Positions 36,701 through 51,700 of a stretch of DNA of 64,000 bases are shown here, piece after piece. Within the stretch, counting starts at the first letter, position 1, and the number at the start of each line of letters is the position of its first letter. A program made the translations under genes and the position numbers. Location: positions 20,738,501 to 20,802,500 of the forward strand of contig WPIO01000001.1 in assembly GCA_009760855.2 (NCBI GenBank). The letters run 5' to 3'. The DNA is from Cristatella mucedo (taxonomy: Eukaryota; Bryozoa; Phylactolaemata; Cristatellidae). A model generated the notes under the pieces. It ran no database searches and was not told the origin of the DNA. It saw only the letters and a list, made by a program, of their open reading frames with translations.

Positions 36701-39700
36701 TATACATCTATGAATTTATCTCCTTCCATGACTTTTGGTCCGTGCAGCCAAACACTTGCCGACGGTGTGAAATTTGACAGCTAGGCTTGACTGTCGTAGG
36801 TGTAATAGCCGCCGTATTGCCAACGTTTTCTCCGACGCTCATCAAAGGTCCTGTTGCTTGCACAGATGTACAGGCAACGTCATCAGGTGCTTATGCACGT
36901 AGTATTAAAAGGATATACATTACAATTACTAAGAAATTCTCTTATTTTAGTTTAAATTATCCTATACTTTAATTAAGATAGTAAATTTAAACCTAGGTGA
37001 CTTGATGTTGAAATATCCTTGACAGGCTATAATTTGATTGAAATTCTCTCTAAGCTCTTACTTCTCGATTCACCTGAGATACTCGTACCACATACTTAAT
37101 ATTCTAATTTTCTAAATTTTTAAGTACTCCCACAGTTCACTAACTTATTTATTCACCGGAGAAATTCCAATTTTTTTGGTTAACTAACTTCAGCTTGCCT
37201 GCATGGCAAGCATTTGTGTTTGTTGCATTTGTGTTAGATGAAACCACAATTGCATCATTCACTTTGGATATACCCGTAAGGATTAGTACCCAGAAGCAAG
37301 TTCTAGTACTTTTCCTTGTTTTTAAGCATTGGAGATTAACCAGTTATATTTAAATAACAAATTTACTGATATGCTGTAGTCCAAAAGTATGCATTGAGAC
37401 AGCTGCAATACTTTATCGAGAAAATATTGAGCAGTACACCCAACAGCCAGTGATGACTGAGTAAACAAAATACTAATGTAGTACATTATTCTAAAAGAAA
37501 GCCAGCTTGCGGCAAGACCCTAGGACCCATTTCTCACATGACACCTCACATTATAATGAAGAACCATAGCAAAAGGGCATAGTTATGTAGCAGAAGAGGC
37601 GGCTGGTCACAGCTCTCACTTATTGGCTGACTATCGATTGGTGCCTCCCCCGCCCCAGCTAATCTTTCAAGTGACAGCCTTGTGAAAAGTACGCATCCTG
37701 TACGAGCTGTACAAGCTACAGCTGTATAAACTACTTCTTTGACTGCTTGCTGCTGGCAGCTAACTCAAAAAACAGAAAAGACGACGGAAAGAGATCGTCG
37801 ATCAACCAACACAACCTCGGACAGCTGTATCATTGCAGCGTAATTCACAGTTCCATTCCCGCTCAATTTGTGTGCCACCTCCATGTTTTCTGTCAGAGGC
37901 AGTCAGCTCTAAAGATTCAGACCACTTTTTATGAGCCATGATCCCAGGATAGTATTCGGACGTACAACCGACGACAGCGGAGACTGTTTTGTGAGGAAAC
38001 ATTACAATGCGCGGTCTGCCATTACCTTTCATTCCGCCTCGTCATTAAGCTCAAGCTCCAACATGCCACACTTCCCAAATCTAACATTGTTATCCTGAAT
38101 GATACGTAGGGCCCCTTGCATCTCCAGTTGAAACATTAACTTCGCACTCCTCATTATCTATTTCACACGCTCCCGCCGTCATATTTTTTGTAGGCCCTAG
38201 CACCTGACTGTGTTGCCATGTGTCCATGCCTAATGAATGTATGCAGCCAGGCCGAATGTGCTGCATCGACCAGACTGCATAATATCACACACACACACAC
38301 ACACACACACGCGCGTGCACACACACACACACACACGCGCGCACACACACGCACACACACAGTACAAACACACACTAACCCACGCCCAAAAGATCACGAA
38401 CATAGACATATTTTTTCCTAAAGAAATTGTCAACTGATCTCATTAAATGGTTTGGCAGCTAATCATGTGTAGCCCGAAGGAAGAAGGCATGAGCTGAGCA
38501 TGCTTCACGTCTCTCAGCAAGGTTCGACTCTTGACCTGGTTGCAGTTGTTGTACTGCCCTCTCAGTGTTACGAATGATTTACCGTTATTTGCAGGCTATG
38601 AACTCATGATAAAAATGTCTAACTTTGGCTGTCTCTTGCAAATCAAAGCAATTTTTATTTATAAAATATGAATATTTTGTGCGATGGTACTTCATCATTG
38701 CTTCTATACTCACTAGTTTACTGAAAGTTTAGTATAATGCCTATTGGTATTTTTAGACTGGCATTAGCAGTACAAACACGTAATCATGCGTGCCCTGTGC
38801 AACTGTAAGTCAGTGCTTGACTTTTTAGGTACGTATCTACCTGGAGTGCAACCGAAGCAAGCCATTAACAGATATCCAGTACACATTGTCGCTGTTGAGC
38901 CTTCCAAGACAGAAATTAGCGGATAGGACAAACATTTTTACTGGTCATGTATTTGTTCCTAAAGGTAACTCAGTTTTTTCTAGCTTAGAAAAGCTTTCAG
39001 CATCAAGATCTCATAGATGAATAACTGTGTACTTTTTGGAGCGACTATTTAGAAGCAACTGATTCTATCTACTTTAATGGCCGTTAACTTACTTATTCTC
39101 CTGCAACAAGATTAGAAAATGAGGAAATATGTCTTTAGTGACTATGAAGCAGTGTATGAAAGCAATGATTGACTGTTATCATCTAGTCATAGCAGCGAAA
39201 AGTACGTACAATATCACGGTTACGGACTATAGAGTAGGTTCTTCATAATTATAATACAAGTGGTAATGTTTTTAGACAAATTATAGTTCTGTTATCTTGC
39301 ATCATGAAAATGAATAACCAATCACAATAATGCTATTACGGGTCACGTGCTATCTTTTTGTGCATATATTTTACAAAATAATTTAACTCCCTAACCTGCA
39401 AATGTTTTCAGCTGAGGAAAGTATGCATATTTTTTATGTTAAGAATTTAAAACGTTCACTCATGGCTCTTTTGGTTTTAGTCAGCTAACAAAGAGAGCCA
39501 CGAAATTAATAATAATAATATTCAGTAGTTGGTGAGCATGCAATTGCATGAACAATGCCAGTATACTCAGCGAGCTAAAGGCTGCTTTGAAAAATCTTGA
39601 ACATTAAAATTTAACAATGACTAATTAGTAGCTAAACAAAAACAGCGTTTAAGTAACTTGCCTTCTCGGATGCACACCAAATTACAGGCGTGAACTTAAG

Positions 39701-42700
39701 AAGCTAATACAAAATTTTACTAGCTCAGAAAAATGAGCAATGCGTTTTCCGGACCAAAGTTTAATCCATGTCACGTCTATATACGTATTACTGTGGACGC
39801 AACCCACAATAGTATGAAAGTACTTAAGCAACCGATAACTATTAATAGAAAAAGCTTGAGGTTAGATTATTCAAGAGTGCGATTCGCTTAGTGGTTAATA
39901 AGCCTTGGTGGTTACCACTATACTTTCGGGGCAATAACGTATTTCATGCTGTAGGACTTAAAAAAGACCTGTTTCATGAAATAAAAGGACCTGATTTCGC
40001 CGCTGAGACCAGAGGGCTATAGCACTTTTTGACGATCCTACTAATTAGCCCTGCAATGAGTTCACTTTTTTAAAGGTTTTAGCGAAGTTTCTATACCAAC
40101 AATTTTTCCTCATGAGGGACCATACAAATGAATAACAAATATTATTTTTATTACTAGATTTCAACATGCTAAGAAAGTCGGGAAAACCATGAATTGCGAA
40201 TATGTCATGCTCCAGCTTTTTCCAAGATCTCTTTGGCACGCTGTTTCAAACGAGAGCGCCTCTTCATTTCAGCTACTGCAGCGCACCAGCCAGCAGCAGC
40301 CTTTTCTGGCTTCTTTCTGGGAAATTGTTGCTGGTGAGAATGCCATTTCCTTTCAGCTTCTTTTCTTTCGGATCCCATTGGATATTCTGGAGAAAACGTA
40401 GCGGCTGTGAATTTAAAGTCAACCGCTAGTTTGTGGCTACTCAATTAAACTGATAAACACAAACCAAACAGCAAAAATTCGAAACTCGCTTTATTAAAAT
40501 CTGGCAGCTTTAAAATTAGCCAGCTCTGCTGGTCCATCTCAGTCAAGAGTAGCCATACTCATGTTAGTAGCACCATCTGCGGAAGCAAACAGTCCTCTTC
40601 ATTTAAAAGTCACTTGTACAACTTCCTACTGAGGTCAACCACGTACATTTTTAAGAACTAAAGGTAACAGTGCCACAATAACACCACACAGTGAGACATA
40701 CATTCGTTAGTTTATTGACTATATTTCACGTTTAAATATGGTTTAAAAACAGTAGACTCTGTAGTCCAGCATAATAGTATTACCAAAAATTTATATCGTG
40801 TTTTTTTTAGTTTCTATAGAGCCTGATGGCCCTTTCCAGCTGCAACAAGTAAAAGTAGATTTAATTGTAGAAATTAAGAAAATGCAGAGCTGTCGAGTGC
40901 CTTCTGCCGCAAGACTGAATTTGAAAGAGAATTTCGCACGCGCTGTGAATAATCTCGCAACTTTTAAGCTACCAGTTCAGTGTTCTACCAATTGAGTCAT
41001 CGACTCTACTGCCCCCCTTAATTGCAAATAGTAGCCCCTAAGTACAAAGTTTGCATTATCAGACGCTTAGGAGCAGCAAATATTAAACGCTGTGTTATGA
41101 AACTTATTTTGATGATTTTAAGATTTCGATGAAACTAATAATACTATTATTATTAAGATTAAGAGATTAACATTAAGATGCGTTTAAGTGACTAAAATAC
41201 GGCTGACTAATAGCATTGTGTTCACTGAATGACTAGACTTCAGTACTCGTTTTATAACAATCAAATACTTTAAATGCGATATTGTGTTCCTTTTTGCAGA
41301 CGATGAAGATCCCTTGAGTTGGGTGTCTACAACTTTTATTCAAAGTGAGCGGTCGAACTGTTCCGAACGATCAAACATAATCCTTTCATTTATATTACGA
41401 GATTCATACAGTGGAAGCTATGAAACATTACTGTGCATTGACAGTATATGCAGTCATAAATATCCTTATCGCATGGAGAGAATGGTACGCACTTGCAGTT
41501 ACTGGAAAACTTCATTGCGAGATCTATGTTTGCCTGTTGCTTCAAAAGTCTATTCAAGCGCCAATTTTGATACGGCAGGTGGGCCTGCGTTCTGTTTGTT
41601 TATCTGGTGAGATCACCCTGCTAACAGGCAGCGGTGCACGATTCTCAAAATACCAACAACGATGAAATGAATGAAAAGAAATCTCAAAACAGTTTTCAAG
41701 AAATATTTGCATTCATTATTTTCGGCTTTTTTTCAGTCTCTTGCAGTTTTGACTTTGGCGGATGAGTCGTTTAGATTAAATAGCACGAAACTCCTGGGCT
41801 TCTTCTCTAGTCTCGTGCTGCTGTTGGTTTTGACGGGAATCTAGATTTCTTTTGATTTAGGCATTCTGATGGTGTTTGATTCTATTTTGCATTTTCGAGC
41901 TATTTTAATACATTATTTAACTAAATTCGTTCACTTTTGTGCAAAAATATTTTCTTTAAAAGTTTTGGTTCTTTTTTAAATTTCTCATGAAAAATCTCTC
42001 CTACATATAAATTTTTTAATTTTATCTTTAGGAGTAACACTTGCCTTTCAGATTTATGTTATCATAAATTCTCTTCAATTTTTCTTTCTCACCCGTCAAA
42101 TCAGCAATGATATCCGTTTAGGAGACATGAATTCGTATTAATGCAGGTACAGAATATACGGTAAGTCTCTCTTAATTTTTTCCTTTGCATTGATGCCAAG
42201 ACATATCCTAGTCCTTGGTTACCCGAAAAATGTAAACTTCGGCCATTAGCATGTTAGACCTGCTCATATTTTAGATATTTTCCTCGTAAATAGGATTTTA
42301 ATAATTTTTAAGTGCACGGCATGGATATAAAAAGGCCAATGACTGCATTTTATTACACCAAACTCAGTGCTTCGGTATTATTTTTACCGCAAATTCTAAT
42401 ACAACCAATTTTAAGCCTCTTTCAATACACATCGTGCCATTAACAGTGTGAACCGACAAGGCTAGGGCTCAGTGGTGCTATTGTCTGACTATTTGGCATG
42501 TAAAGCTTGAAAAAATGAAAAAATATACGAACTGAATTGCTAAGTATGATTTCATTATTAAAGTGATTGCCACTTGGTAACTGTCCCCTTGAATTGGACT
42601 TGAGCAGAAGCTCTGCATTCAATTACTGTTTTAATTAGCTTGAACCGAGAATAGCCTCGGACACTAAATTTGGCTTCTTTGCATGCATCATAAATTTCAA

Positions 42701-45700
42701 CTGACGGACATTTAAATTGCATACAAGTGGCTAATCATTTCACTGTCACATTTTATTCACAAGGTGTTGCCTCAGCCAGATAAAGATTTCTTAAATGGTA
42801 TCATTTAGTGCCCTACGTGAATGAAACAACAAGATTGTTGAATAGAGAAGGGATAGTCTAATAATTGATATGTTTATTTTGGCTTAGCCTTTGAAAACAG
42901 TGAGCTGTTGGACCATGAATGGATATGAGGTAGCAAATGTTTTGTCCACTATTGCGATCTTTTCTTCTGAGGCTGATTATGTTTCTGAAAATAGAAATCA
43001 ATGATGCTACATATTGCATATGCTTCATTTCTGCAATAGCTGCAGATTTAACTAGAACGATAGTTTTTAATCGCGTCAAAGGTAACGAGAAAGCTTTTCT
43101 TCTTATCAGCGTAATATAGCTATAATCATATCCTCAAAAGGTAGATTTTATAGAACAAATATTTAAATTTAATGTAACTATTTAGCTAGATTAGGAAAAT
43201 GGCCAGGAAGGGCCATTAGTTAAGTAATTAGCCGAATCCCATGTAGCCTTGATGTGACATACCTCAATGTTTCTATAGCTGCCACTAATTAAGAAAACCA
43301 TTGAATGTTCTGGTGTCTAGCATACCCTTTAACTTCCAAAGACTTCATTCCTTCGTCTGATAGTTTAATTATTTAAACTTTTTTAGGAAGTTAATAAAGT
43401 AATTTTCTACGACGTTATACCTGGAACATACTATATATGGGTAAGTGAATTTAATTTTCTTAAAAATCTTAATAGGTGTGAAGACACTTTTACCCAAGAT
43501 AAGTCTCAGTTCTGAACTGTCTAATGTTAAGACGGGCTGCTTTCTAAATCCGAAATGACCTATTCGGAGATTCCACATACAAATTGTATCACGAGGACAA
43601 TTTACCACATCAAAAAATGCTATCTGCAACAATTGTAAGGTAGGATGTGTTGTGTAAAATAGAAACTAGAATGAATTATGTAAGAAAGCAACTCAAACTG
43701 ATGAAAGAATAGTCACGCGATACGTAGGCATTTAAAATAAGTGCTCCTGAAAATATTTACAAATGCTCATTTTTTCCACATATATCTGAGAAGATAGTTC
43801 TTAATGCTCTTTTATCTGTCAGCACATAACCAAGTACTGCATAGGTGATATGATTAGTTGGTGAGGTTTGCAAGGTACTCCTGTAAGTTGGTTTGAATCC
43901 TGCAGTGGGCGATCCCTTATTGTCAACTGCAAGCATTGGTGATAGCAAGGTTAATCGTATTGTCATAACAACATAAGATGCTTTAGTATTTGACGGTTTA
44001 CTTTTGCTATTGATCACTAGCTGAAGACATCAAGATATTATTTTGGTAATTTATTTTAGGTAATAATATATCACAGTAATTGCATTTCTAAATAATTTAT
44101 CAAATAGCATAAAATAAGATCTGAAATATATAAGTATTTTATTCCAGCTACTTCAATAGACATAGATTTGCACTTTTCCGATTTAGGATCACGACATTGC
44201 AAGCACCCAGCAGTTGCATTTTCTTTCTGCAAAATTAATCTAGGCAAGGACACACATTTTGTCAGTGAATGGTCTCTGACTTCCCAACTCTTTCTCGGGC
44301 TCACTTGGTGCACCCCAAAGTGTATGACAACAGATTCAAGGCCTTGTTATATGTCTTGATGTGCGATGAGTCTGGCTTAGAGGACATCTGAAACTTTCAA
44401 ATGATTGATTGCAATTGTCGATGAGTCTAAAATGCTACTGTATCAAATCATCTTACTCTCCTCGAATTTGTTACACCGTAAACTTATAGCTATGTCGCAT
44501 TCAGGAATTACCACAATTGATCAAGTTCTCTGTTGGGAGCAACCGTGTCAAGAGGGAGTCTCTGGCAGAGCCTCGGAGCTGCTGATGCCACCATTTCATA
44601 AAGAAAGTAAGCCTCAATAGATAATTTATCCCTACTCTACAAATGACTTTTAACGTTGCTACTGATTGCAGAAAACCTAGGGCATTCTGGAGTATTGCAT
44701 GTGGGAGGGGGGCTAACTCGGGCTGAAAGGGACTGGAAGTTGTTTAAGATGCACTCGTAAACGTAGGTAATCTTTTCACTTCTAAACTATTGATTTCATT
44801 TACTGTACATTCAATCTAAATACATTTAATTGTGAATGCTATATTCATTCTAAACGTGAACCAAAAGGTGGGAACTCGTAATTTTCTATTTAAAAATTGA
44901 TAAATATCAAATTTCTCTCTGTCTGACTCATCAGCAAAGCCTGCAGGAAATAATGACCCCAAAACATATATTGCGATATAGTTGATTGGGAAATACAAAT
45001 ACTGCACAGTAAAAATATTTTTTACATAGTGCTATTTATTCAAATCAGACGGTAGATTCTGTCATTCGTGGGAAGAGGGGAAGTCAGAATTTTAATCTAG
45101 GGAGCAAGAACTGCAAGATTTTCATGTAGGAGGGGCTAAAACTTCGATTCATTAAAAAGTGGGTGATCAATAACAGATTTTATTCGACGCGAACTCGGTG
45201 GGTACTTATGGAGTGAAATTTAAATATTATTTCCTAATTGGTGATGCTGAGGGATAGGAAGAGGAGGCAGCCCAGGTCGCTACCAAGCCGTCGGCTGGGG
45301 GGGGAATGCCCCATCCCCCATGACCCCTGACTCCACCACGTTTTATGGGACATTGACAAGAATAAGAAGAGTAATTTTTTTTAGGTTTCGATGAAAGACC
45401 ATGGGAACGCGGTGGATGACGTTCCTTACATTGTGGAGAATCGTGAGTACTGATCGCAAATTGTTCTATTAATTGAAACTTCAACTTTAGATCTGGGGTA
45501 GAAATCCCTCTGTACGAGCTGATAAGCGGGAAAAGCTTTAATAGAGCTGAAACAAAACTATACAACTCTGTATGTGATCTAATTCCCAAGTCCGAGAAAC
45601 TGAAGTCACTACATTGAACTAAACTCAAATTCTTCGCTAACAATACCAGTTAGTTGTGTTCTCCCAAAGCCTGGAATTCACTCCCGAATTACTTCACGAC

Positions 45701-48700
45701 ATCGCCTGACTTGACAGCACTTAAGCAGAAGCTGAACAGGCATATTCTCCTTAATAGAATTAGACGGGTCCATGGTCCATCTAAGTTTTTCTTTTTGTCC
45801 GTTATCGTGCTGACGCTGTGCATGTTCTCAAAACCTTGTTCAAAGGCTTTCTTAACATCTTATGTACATTGCCAAAAGAAAAATTGAGTTCTCTAAGGGT
45901 GCTTACAAATGTCTTACAATTTTTGTTACTGCTAATCTGCTAGCAGGAGCTGACCCACGGGAAAAGCAACATCAACGCCAATATATTTAATTCAGAATTA
46001 CAATGCACATAACTTGTTTAACTTGTTAACACATGCTTTTTAGTACGTCTATAGATTCCCTTACCACTGTGCTTTACAAACATTTGCCAGCACGTGCTGT
46101 GATTACCTAGAAGAGAGCTCACTCGAATGTATTGGCACGAATGGCAAGAACTGCAAGCAGCATCCTTATCATCAAAAAATAATTAATTTCAAATAAACCC
46201 TTTGAAAGTTAGTTTAGAGTTCGTTTGATAATATAATTATTAGAAACTATTTGAATAATGTGTTACTTTTCTTGAAAAATCAAAATTGCCCATGAAATGC
46301 TATGGCTCATTACCTAGGTCATTGGGCTCTCAGGGTAACCTTCCAAAGCAATGTCAGAGTTCCCGGTGATGTTTTTGCAGATGCACACTATTTTTGTAGA
46401 ATTTTATATTCAAAAAATGTCAAAAAGGCACTATAGTACGTCTTAGATTCATAAAGAAGAACGACGTCTATGAAATTAGAATCCTAGCTATAGAATCGGT
46501 CGACTTTGTCACAAAAACAACATGTGGCAAATGTCTCTTTTGGACGTCTCCTCAAATTTCTGGCCTAAGGTAGTGGAAATAAGAGAAGACAAGTTCGCCT
46601 CTTTGGTTTTCGCATGTAGGATTGGACTGCCAGTTTCAAAGGCCAAGTGCGACCCAATGTTAATCTTTGCTGAACTGACTGTTTTAAAAATATAATTCAT
46701 TTGTATAGCACCCCAAGAGCAATCAATCTCTATTCAGGTGCTTCATATATGCCATGGAGGTCGAGCCTACGACCTCAGCAAGACCTTCGTCGGGGCGAGT
46801 ACTTTAACCGCTGGACTGAACCAGTTTATTTAAATCGAGGGCAAGTAATTTAATTTTTAAATGAAAAAGCATGCCCGACATATGAAGAGCCCAAAATAAT
46901 AGGTCAATAACTAGGCTTTTTGCTAAAGATTATATTGAGAAATATCTAAAATCAGTTTAAATTGTATAAATTCTACTGCAATTTCAAACGTCCAAGCCTA
47001 TTCCTATTTTCCTACCGGCTCAGGTGCAGTATAATTGGTTGCTTGGACGTCAGTATGAGGAAAATGGTTCACACCTTTCTTCAACAGTAACCAGGCAAAG
47101 AGATGTAGAGTCAATCTATGACGCCAAGTATCGTATTTATATTTTAACAATTTATCGAATCACGTATTTATTCACAGATGTACCACTTTTGGTAGTGCTC
47201 GCCGTCATTCTTTAAATTTCAAAACATGGGATTTAAAAAATATGTTAGGCGCTATCAGAAAAGACTTTTTACGAGGCTTTAATTATTGGCTTCACAATAG
47301 GTTTATTGACTGACTATAGGCTCACGGGAAAATCGTCAGTACTATATTGTAGAAGCCACTGATATCCAACTGTGGTCCCTAGGAGACTACAATAAATACT
47401 GAATTTCCCCCACTTTTTATTGATAATGTTAAAATGTGGTTATCGTGAGTGGATCAACAAATCTAGTGCTTAGGAATAGCACCATGTTTTCTGTACAGCT
47501 CTGTACTCACAGGGATATTAATTTGGCCTGTCTATATCATTTTGCTCTGCGTTGGTCTTGTTTTAAGGGAAATGTGCTTAAACTATCGTAATTGTCGTAC
47601 TTTGTGAGCTGTAATATTACACAAAACACTGAATTGCTCGTAAGCTTAAAATGAATAATCCATTCATACAAGGAGATTTTTTTAAAGATGCTCGAATAAT
47701 TCATTAGTAGATTTATAGATTTAACTGCAATCGTATTGCTATCCCTTAGTTACAATGGATATCAAGACCACGTGGGGCTATATGAGGAATGCGTTTTTAT
47801 ACTGTACTTGCACATCGTAGATTTACGATTTTATCTTGCTCACCAGGGAAAAAAAGAGATAATTAGCTGAATTAGGTGGACAATCAGGGACAACGATTGA
47901 GAACAACGATCGGTCTGGCTGATGGGGCACAGGCTTTGGTTTGAATTGTACTTGTCTGATCGTGTTCATTCCGTGTCGTTTGGGAGTAAGGTATCACACA
48001 CGAGACGGATCGACTGTGAAGTCCCTCCAGGGTCCGTCCTCGGTTCCTTGCTGTTCTCCATTTATACTCAACATCTGGGAAAAGTTATTAGGGCCCATGG
48101 AATAGGATATCACTTTTACGCTGACGATACTCAGCTGTATTTGTCATTATAATTGGCAGAATCGAATACCATCTGCTATAGCAACTGATTAACTGAATGC
48201 TTGCCTTGCCAAAATTCGACCCTGGATGTCGGTTTGCTCTTCTAATAGGTGCCACTGTTGTGCAGCCATCATTACGTCCTCAAAGTGTAGGTGTTGTGTT
48301 CAACAGCTGCTAAAATTTTAGAAGCTTCTTTCAGAAGACTGCTTCTACAACTAGCCATCACGACCGATCTCTATCGAAGATATAGAGCAGTCTTCATGGT
48401 AGCTTGCAAAGAATTTAACTAGATCCTTACTTCTGCCTCGGCTTGATTATTCTAATTTCCTCTTGGCTGGTCTACCAAAGAAAGCACCCAGGCCACTGCA
48501 GCCGGCAATGAATATGGCTGCAAGAATAGTCTAAATTTTTTAGAGGTTTGAGCATATGTCTCATTGGCTAACAGAGCTAGGGTGGATGCCGGTTGAGCAA
48601 CGGATACAGAGTGAAGTTCTTATGCTGACCCACAAGGCCCGCACGGCTTGGCTCCTTACTACCTAGCTGAACTGCTGCACCAGTTTCAGCCTCTTCGCGC

Positions 48701-51700
48701 CCTCAGGTACTGTATAGAAAATAAATTAGCTATTCCATTCCTCCACCTAAAGATCCTTGGCGACAGAAGCTTTAGCTCTGCAGGTCCTAGACTGTGGAAC
48801 TCACTTCCACAATTCTTAGGCAACGACAACGACTCTCCTACTGCCGACTATGGCTCATCCTTTTCAGCGGTCCTGAGCTGCTACTTCCATGCAACGTTCT
48901 CTTTGTTGTGTGAGATGATGTCTGTTTGCTACCGAATGCGTACCGAAAGCCGCTTAGGCTGTAAGTGTGCTATACAAAACTCTCCTGCGTAACACCCACA
49001 TAGTCTTTATGGCTTTTTTGAGTTACGGATTGAGACACAGACACAGACACAGACACAGACACACACACACACAGACACACACAGACACACACACACACAC
49101 ACACACACACACAACCAAACAGTAAAGATCTTGCAGGACAGGATTAATGGAAAAGCAGGGCCTTTGTCATTAGCTGTAGATGAGATATCGTCGGTGTATA
49201 TGAGTTTTGGAAATCAGTGTTAGGCAGCATAGTGTCTCTTGCACGTCCAGATATCATGCCCAATCCCACGCAATATTACAAGATCCATTCATTGGCGGCT
49301 GGCTATTGACATTATCAATTTCCTTGTCCTGTCCAATAATAATAATAATAATAATAACAAGAAATAGTAATAGTAATGCATTTTATAAAGAGCCCTAAGA
49401 GAACTCTATCTCTTTCCAGGCCCTTAACATTTTCTGGTCTAGACTGGCCGGCTTCAATTCAGTTTTGGCATAGCAGGAAAACCGGAAAGGCTATCCGGGG
49501 ACAGTAGCAGCTCGTGGGTCCCGAGCTGCTATTTCGATGCTCTTTACTTCCTCGAATTCTGTCCTTACTCAGCTATGCTTCTTACTTTCTTTTTTCCCCC
49601 ATAAGATTGAAGGGATTTCATCTTATCAGTGGGGTAGATAATTAATCATCCTAATCACTAATCACCTTGCTATTTTTTCGATGGATAAAAAACTCTTAGC
49701 AAGGACCGATGATTCTTCAGCTGTGCTTTAATATTGCACCTGTCTTAGGCTCACTTGCGCTTTTTTGCTTGCTGCTTTCCCTGTCAGCAGTATAATCACT
49801 GAAGAGTTTCCCGATTGTCGTTAGAGCTATAAATAGCTGCTAGGGCTTATGGGGATCTTATATTATCGATAGGTGTTGACTCTTTTCCAGTCCCAAATCG
49901 CTAGCACGAACTTGCTTGTATTAACGGCCACCAAGAACCCATTTTTATTGGCCAAGCCTTATGTGCACAAGTGACTGCACTGCTTCAGGCTAACTATCTT
50001 GAGCCAGCGGAATTCATGCGAAATTCCCAAGCAGCGTAGCAATGCCAGTAATGCGTAGGGTCCACCAGCCTAGCTGTCGAGCCCTGCCTAGGATCGGGCT
50101 CAGAGGACTCCGACCAGCGACTGGCATAACGGAGCGCTATATCCAATATCGCCTTCAGTTCCTTCTAGTTATTGACTATTTCATAAGTTAGAAGTTAGCT
50201 GAACACGGACAGCGTGACTCTCCCGGGCTTCATCTTCAGTCTTCTTTTGTTGTATGGCTTGTAGTTGTCAACGTTTCGTTGAGTTTACGTCTGTGGGAGG
50301 TGATGTCTGCTGCTTTTTTTTCTATTTTGGTTTTTGACTTTCACAGATATCCCATGCCCTCGATTTTCTAGATCTGTTACTAAATAAGACTTTTGATCTC
50401 AATCTGTTACTATGTAAGACATTGTAAGACTATATAAGAACTTTTTAGCATTAATAGGTAGAAGCCGCAAGTTAAATGGATAAACCTCACCGACATCACA
50501 CGGCGGCAAGCTAAATCAGCCACATATTGACAGATATTCATCATTCGCATTTCTTGTATTTGAACGGATGGTGACCGATTATGCAATAATCTGAGGCCAA
50601 GGCTGCAAAAAATCTATGCTATGCGATAAGCAATCATTTATATTTTCCGGAGTCGGCACTGAAATTTAAGCCGATTTGAGGTATAGGTCACGGAGTCATT
50701 GGTATTTGCCATGGCTGCTATTAAACGCTTGTAGCCTTCAGCTGCTGTCAAATAGACCTGTCTAGGTTATGGTCACGTGCTTGCTATGTAAAGGTACGAG
50801 CGCTCTTCATCGCTGCTGTGTTACACCAATGTCGGTATACTTGGGTGCATCGGTGGTGCTCCTACCAGTCGTTAGCCGCGAAACCAGATTCAGGCGTCAA
50901 GTGGTATCCTTCTTTATTTTTTTCTTGGACTAGCACAGTGACGAGCTCAGTATTTTCAGCCTTATTCTGTTAGGACTTGGAATCCACACCCCATACGTAG
51001 TAACAGCTCCATCTACTACTACCTTGAAATTATAGCTCATGAAATTCAAGACTGATTGATAAACATGAAATGGTGTAATCCCATATTAAACAACTTTACA
51101 GGTGGAGCTATCACTCATCTAAATTTCCCTGACTTAATTCTCTCACTGCCTTTCCCTGTCGGACTGAAACCCACACTCCCTGATGCTCATTTAGTCCCTC
51201 TCCCGTCGCACATATCTTTATTGAACATTTTCCACTATTTCCTTTGCTGGCTGAAAAAAGGTACCAGTTCCTCCGGCTTTCTCCTAATGGCTCTTTTATT
51301 GGTTCGCATACACATGTTTTTCCTGCGATAGAAAATACTAAAAACAAATATTGTCACTGTTTACAAGTCAATTTCCTTCATCTCTGAAAACATTCCTTAT
51401 CAGGCCTCTCAGAAAAAAGCCAAATGCAGATCGTGATGACGTAATTAACTTAAGTTCAAGCTCTATTTTTATATTCTTATAAAATATATTTGATTGAGTG
51501 ATGGCTCGGTAGCTAAGTGGATACATTTTGATGGCAAGCGACAGTGTGGTGATACAAAGGAGACGATACTTCTATATGAGAGTTGAATGACAATGTGCAT
51601 GCTTTAACACGCGAATTGAGTGGCATTACACAATGTTGACACTCTGTGGCACCATGTTGGCTGCTAAGTCTGGGTGGACTAGAAAGGCATTTGCGATTGC

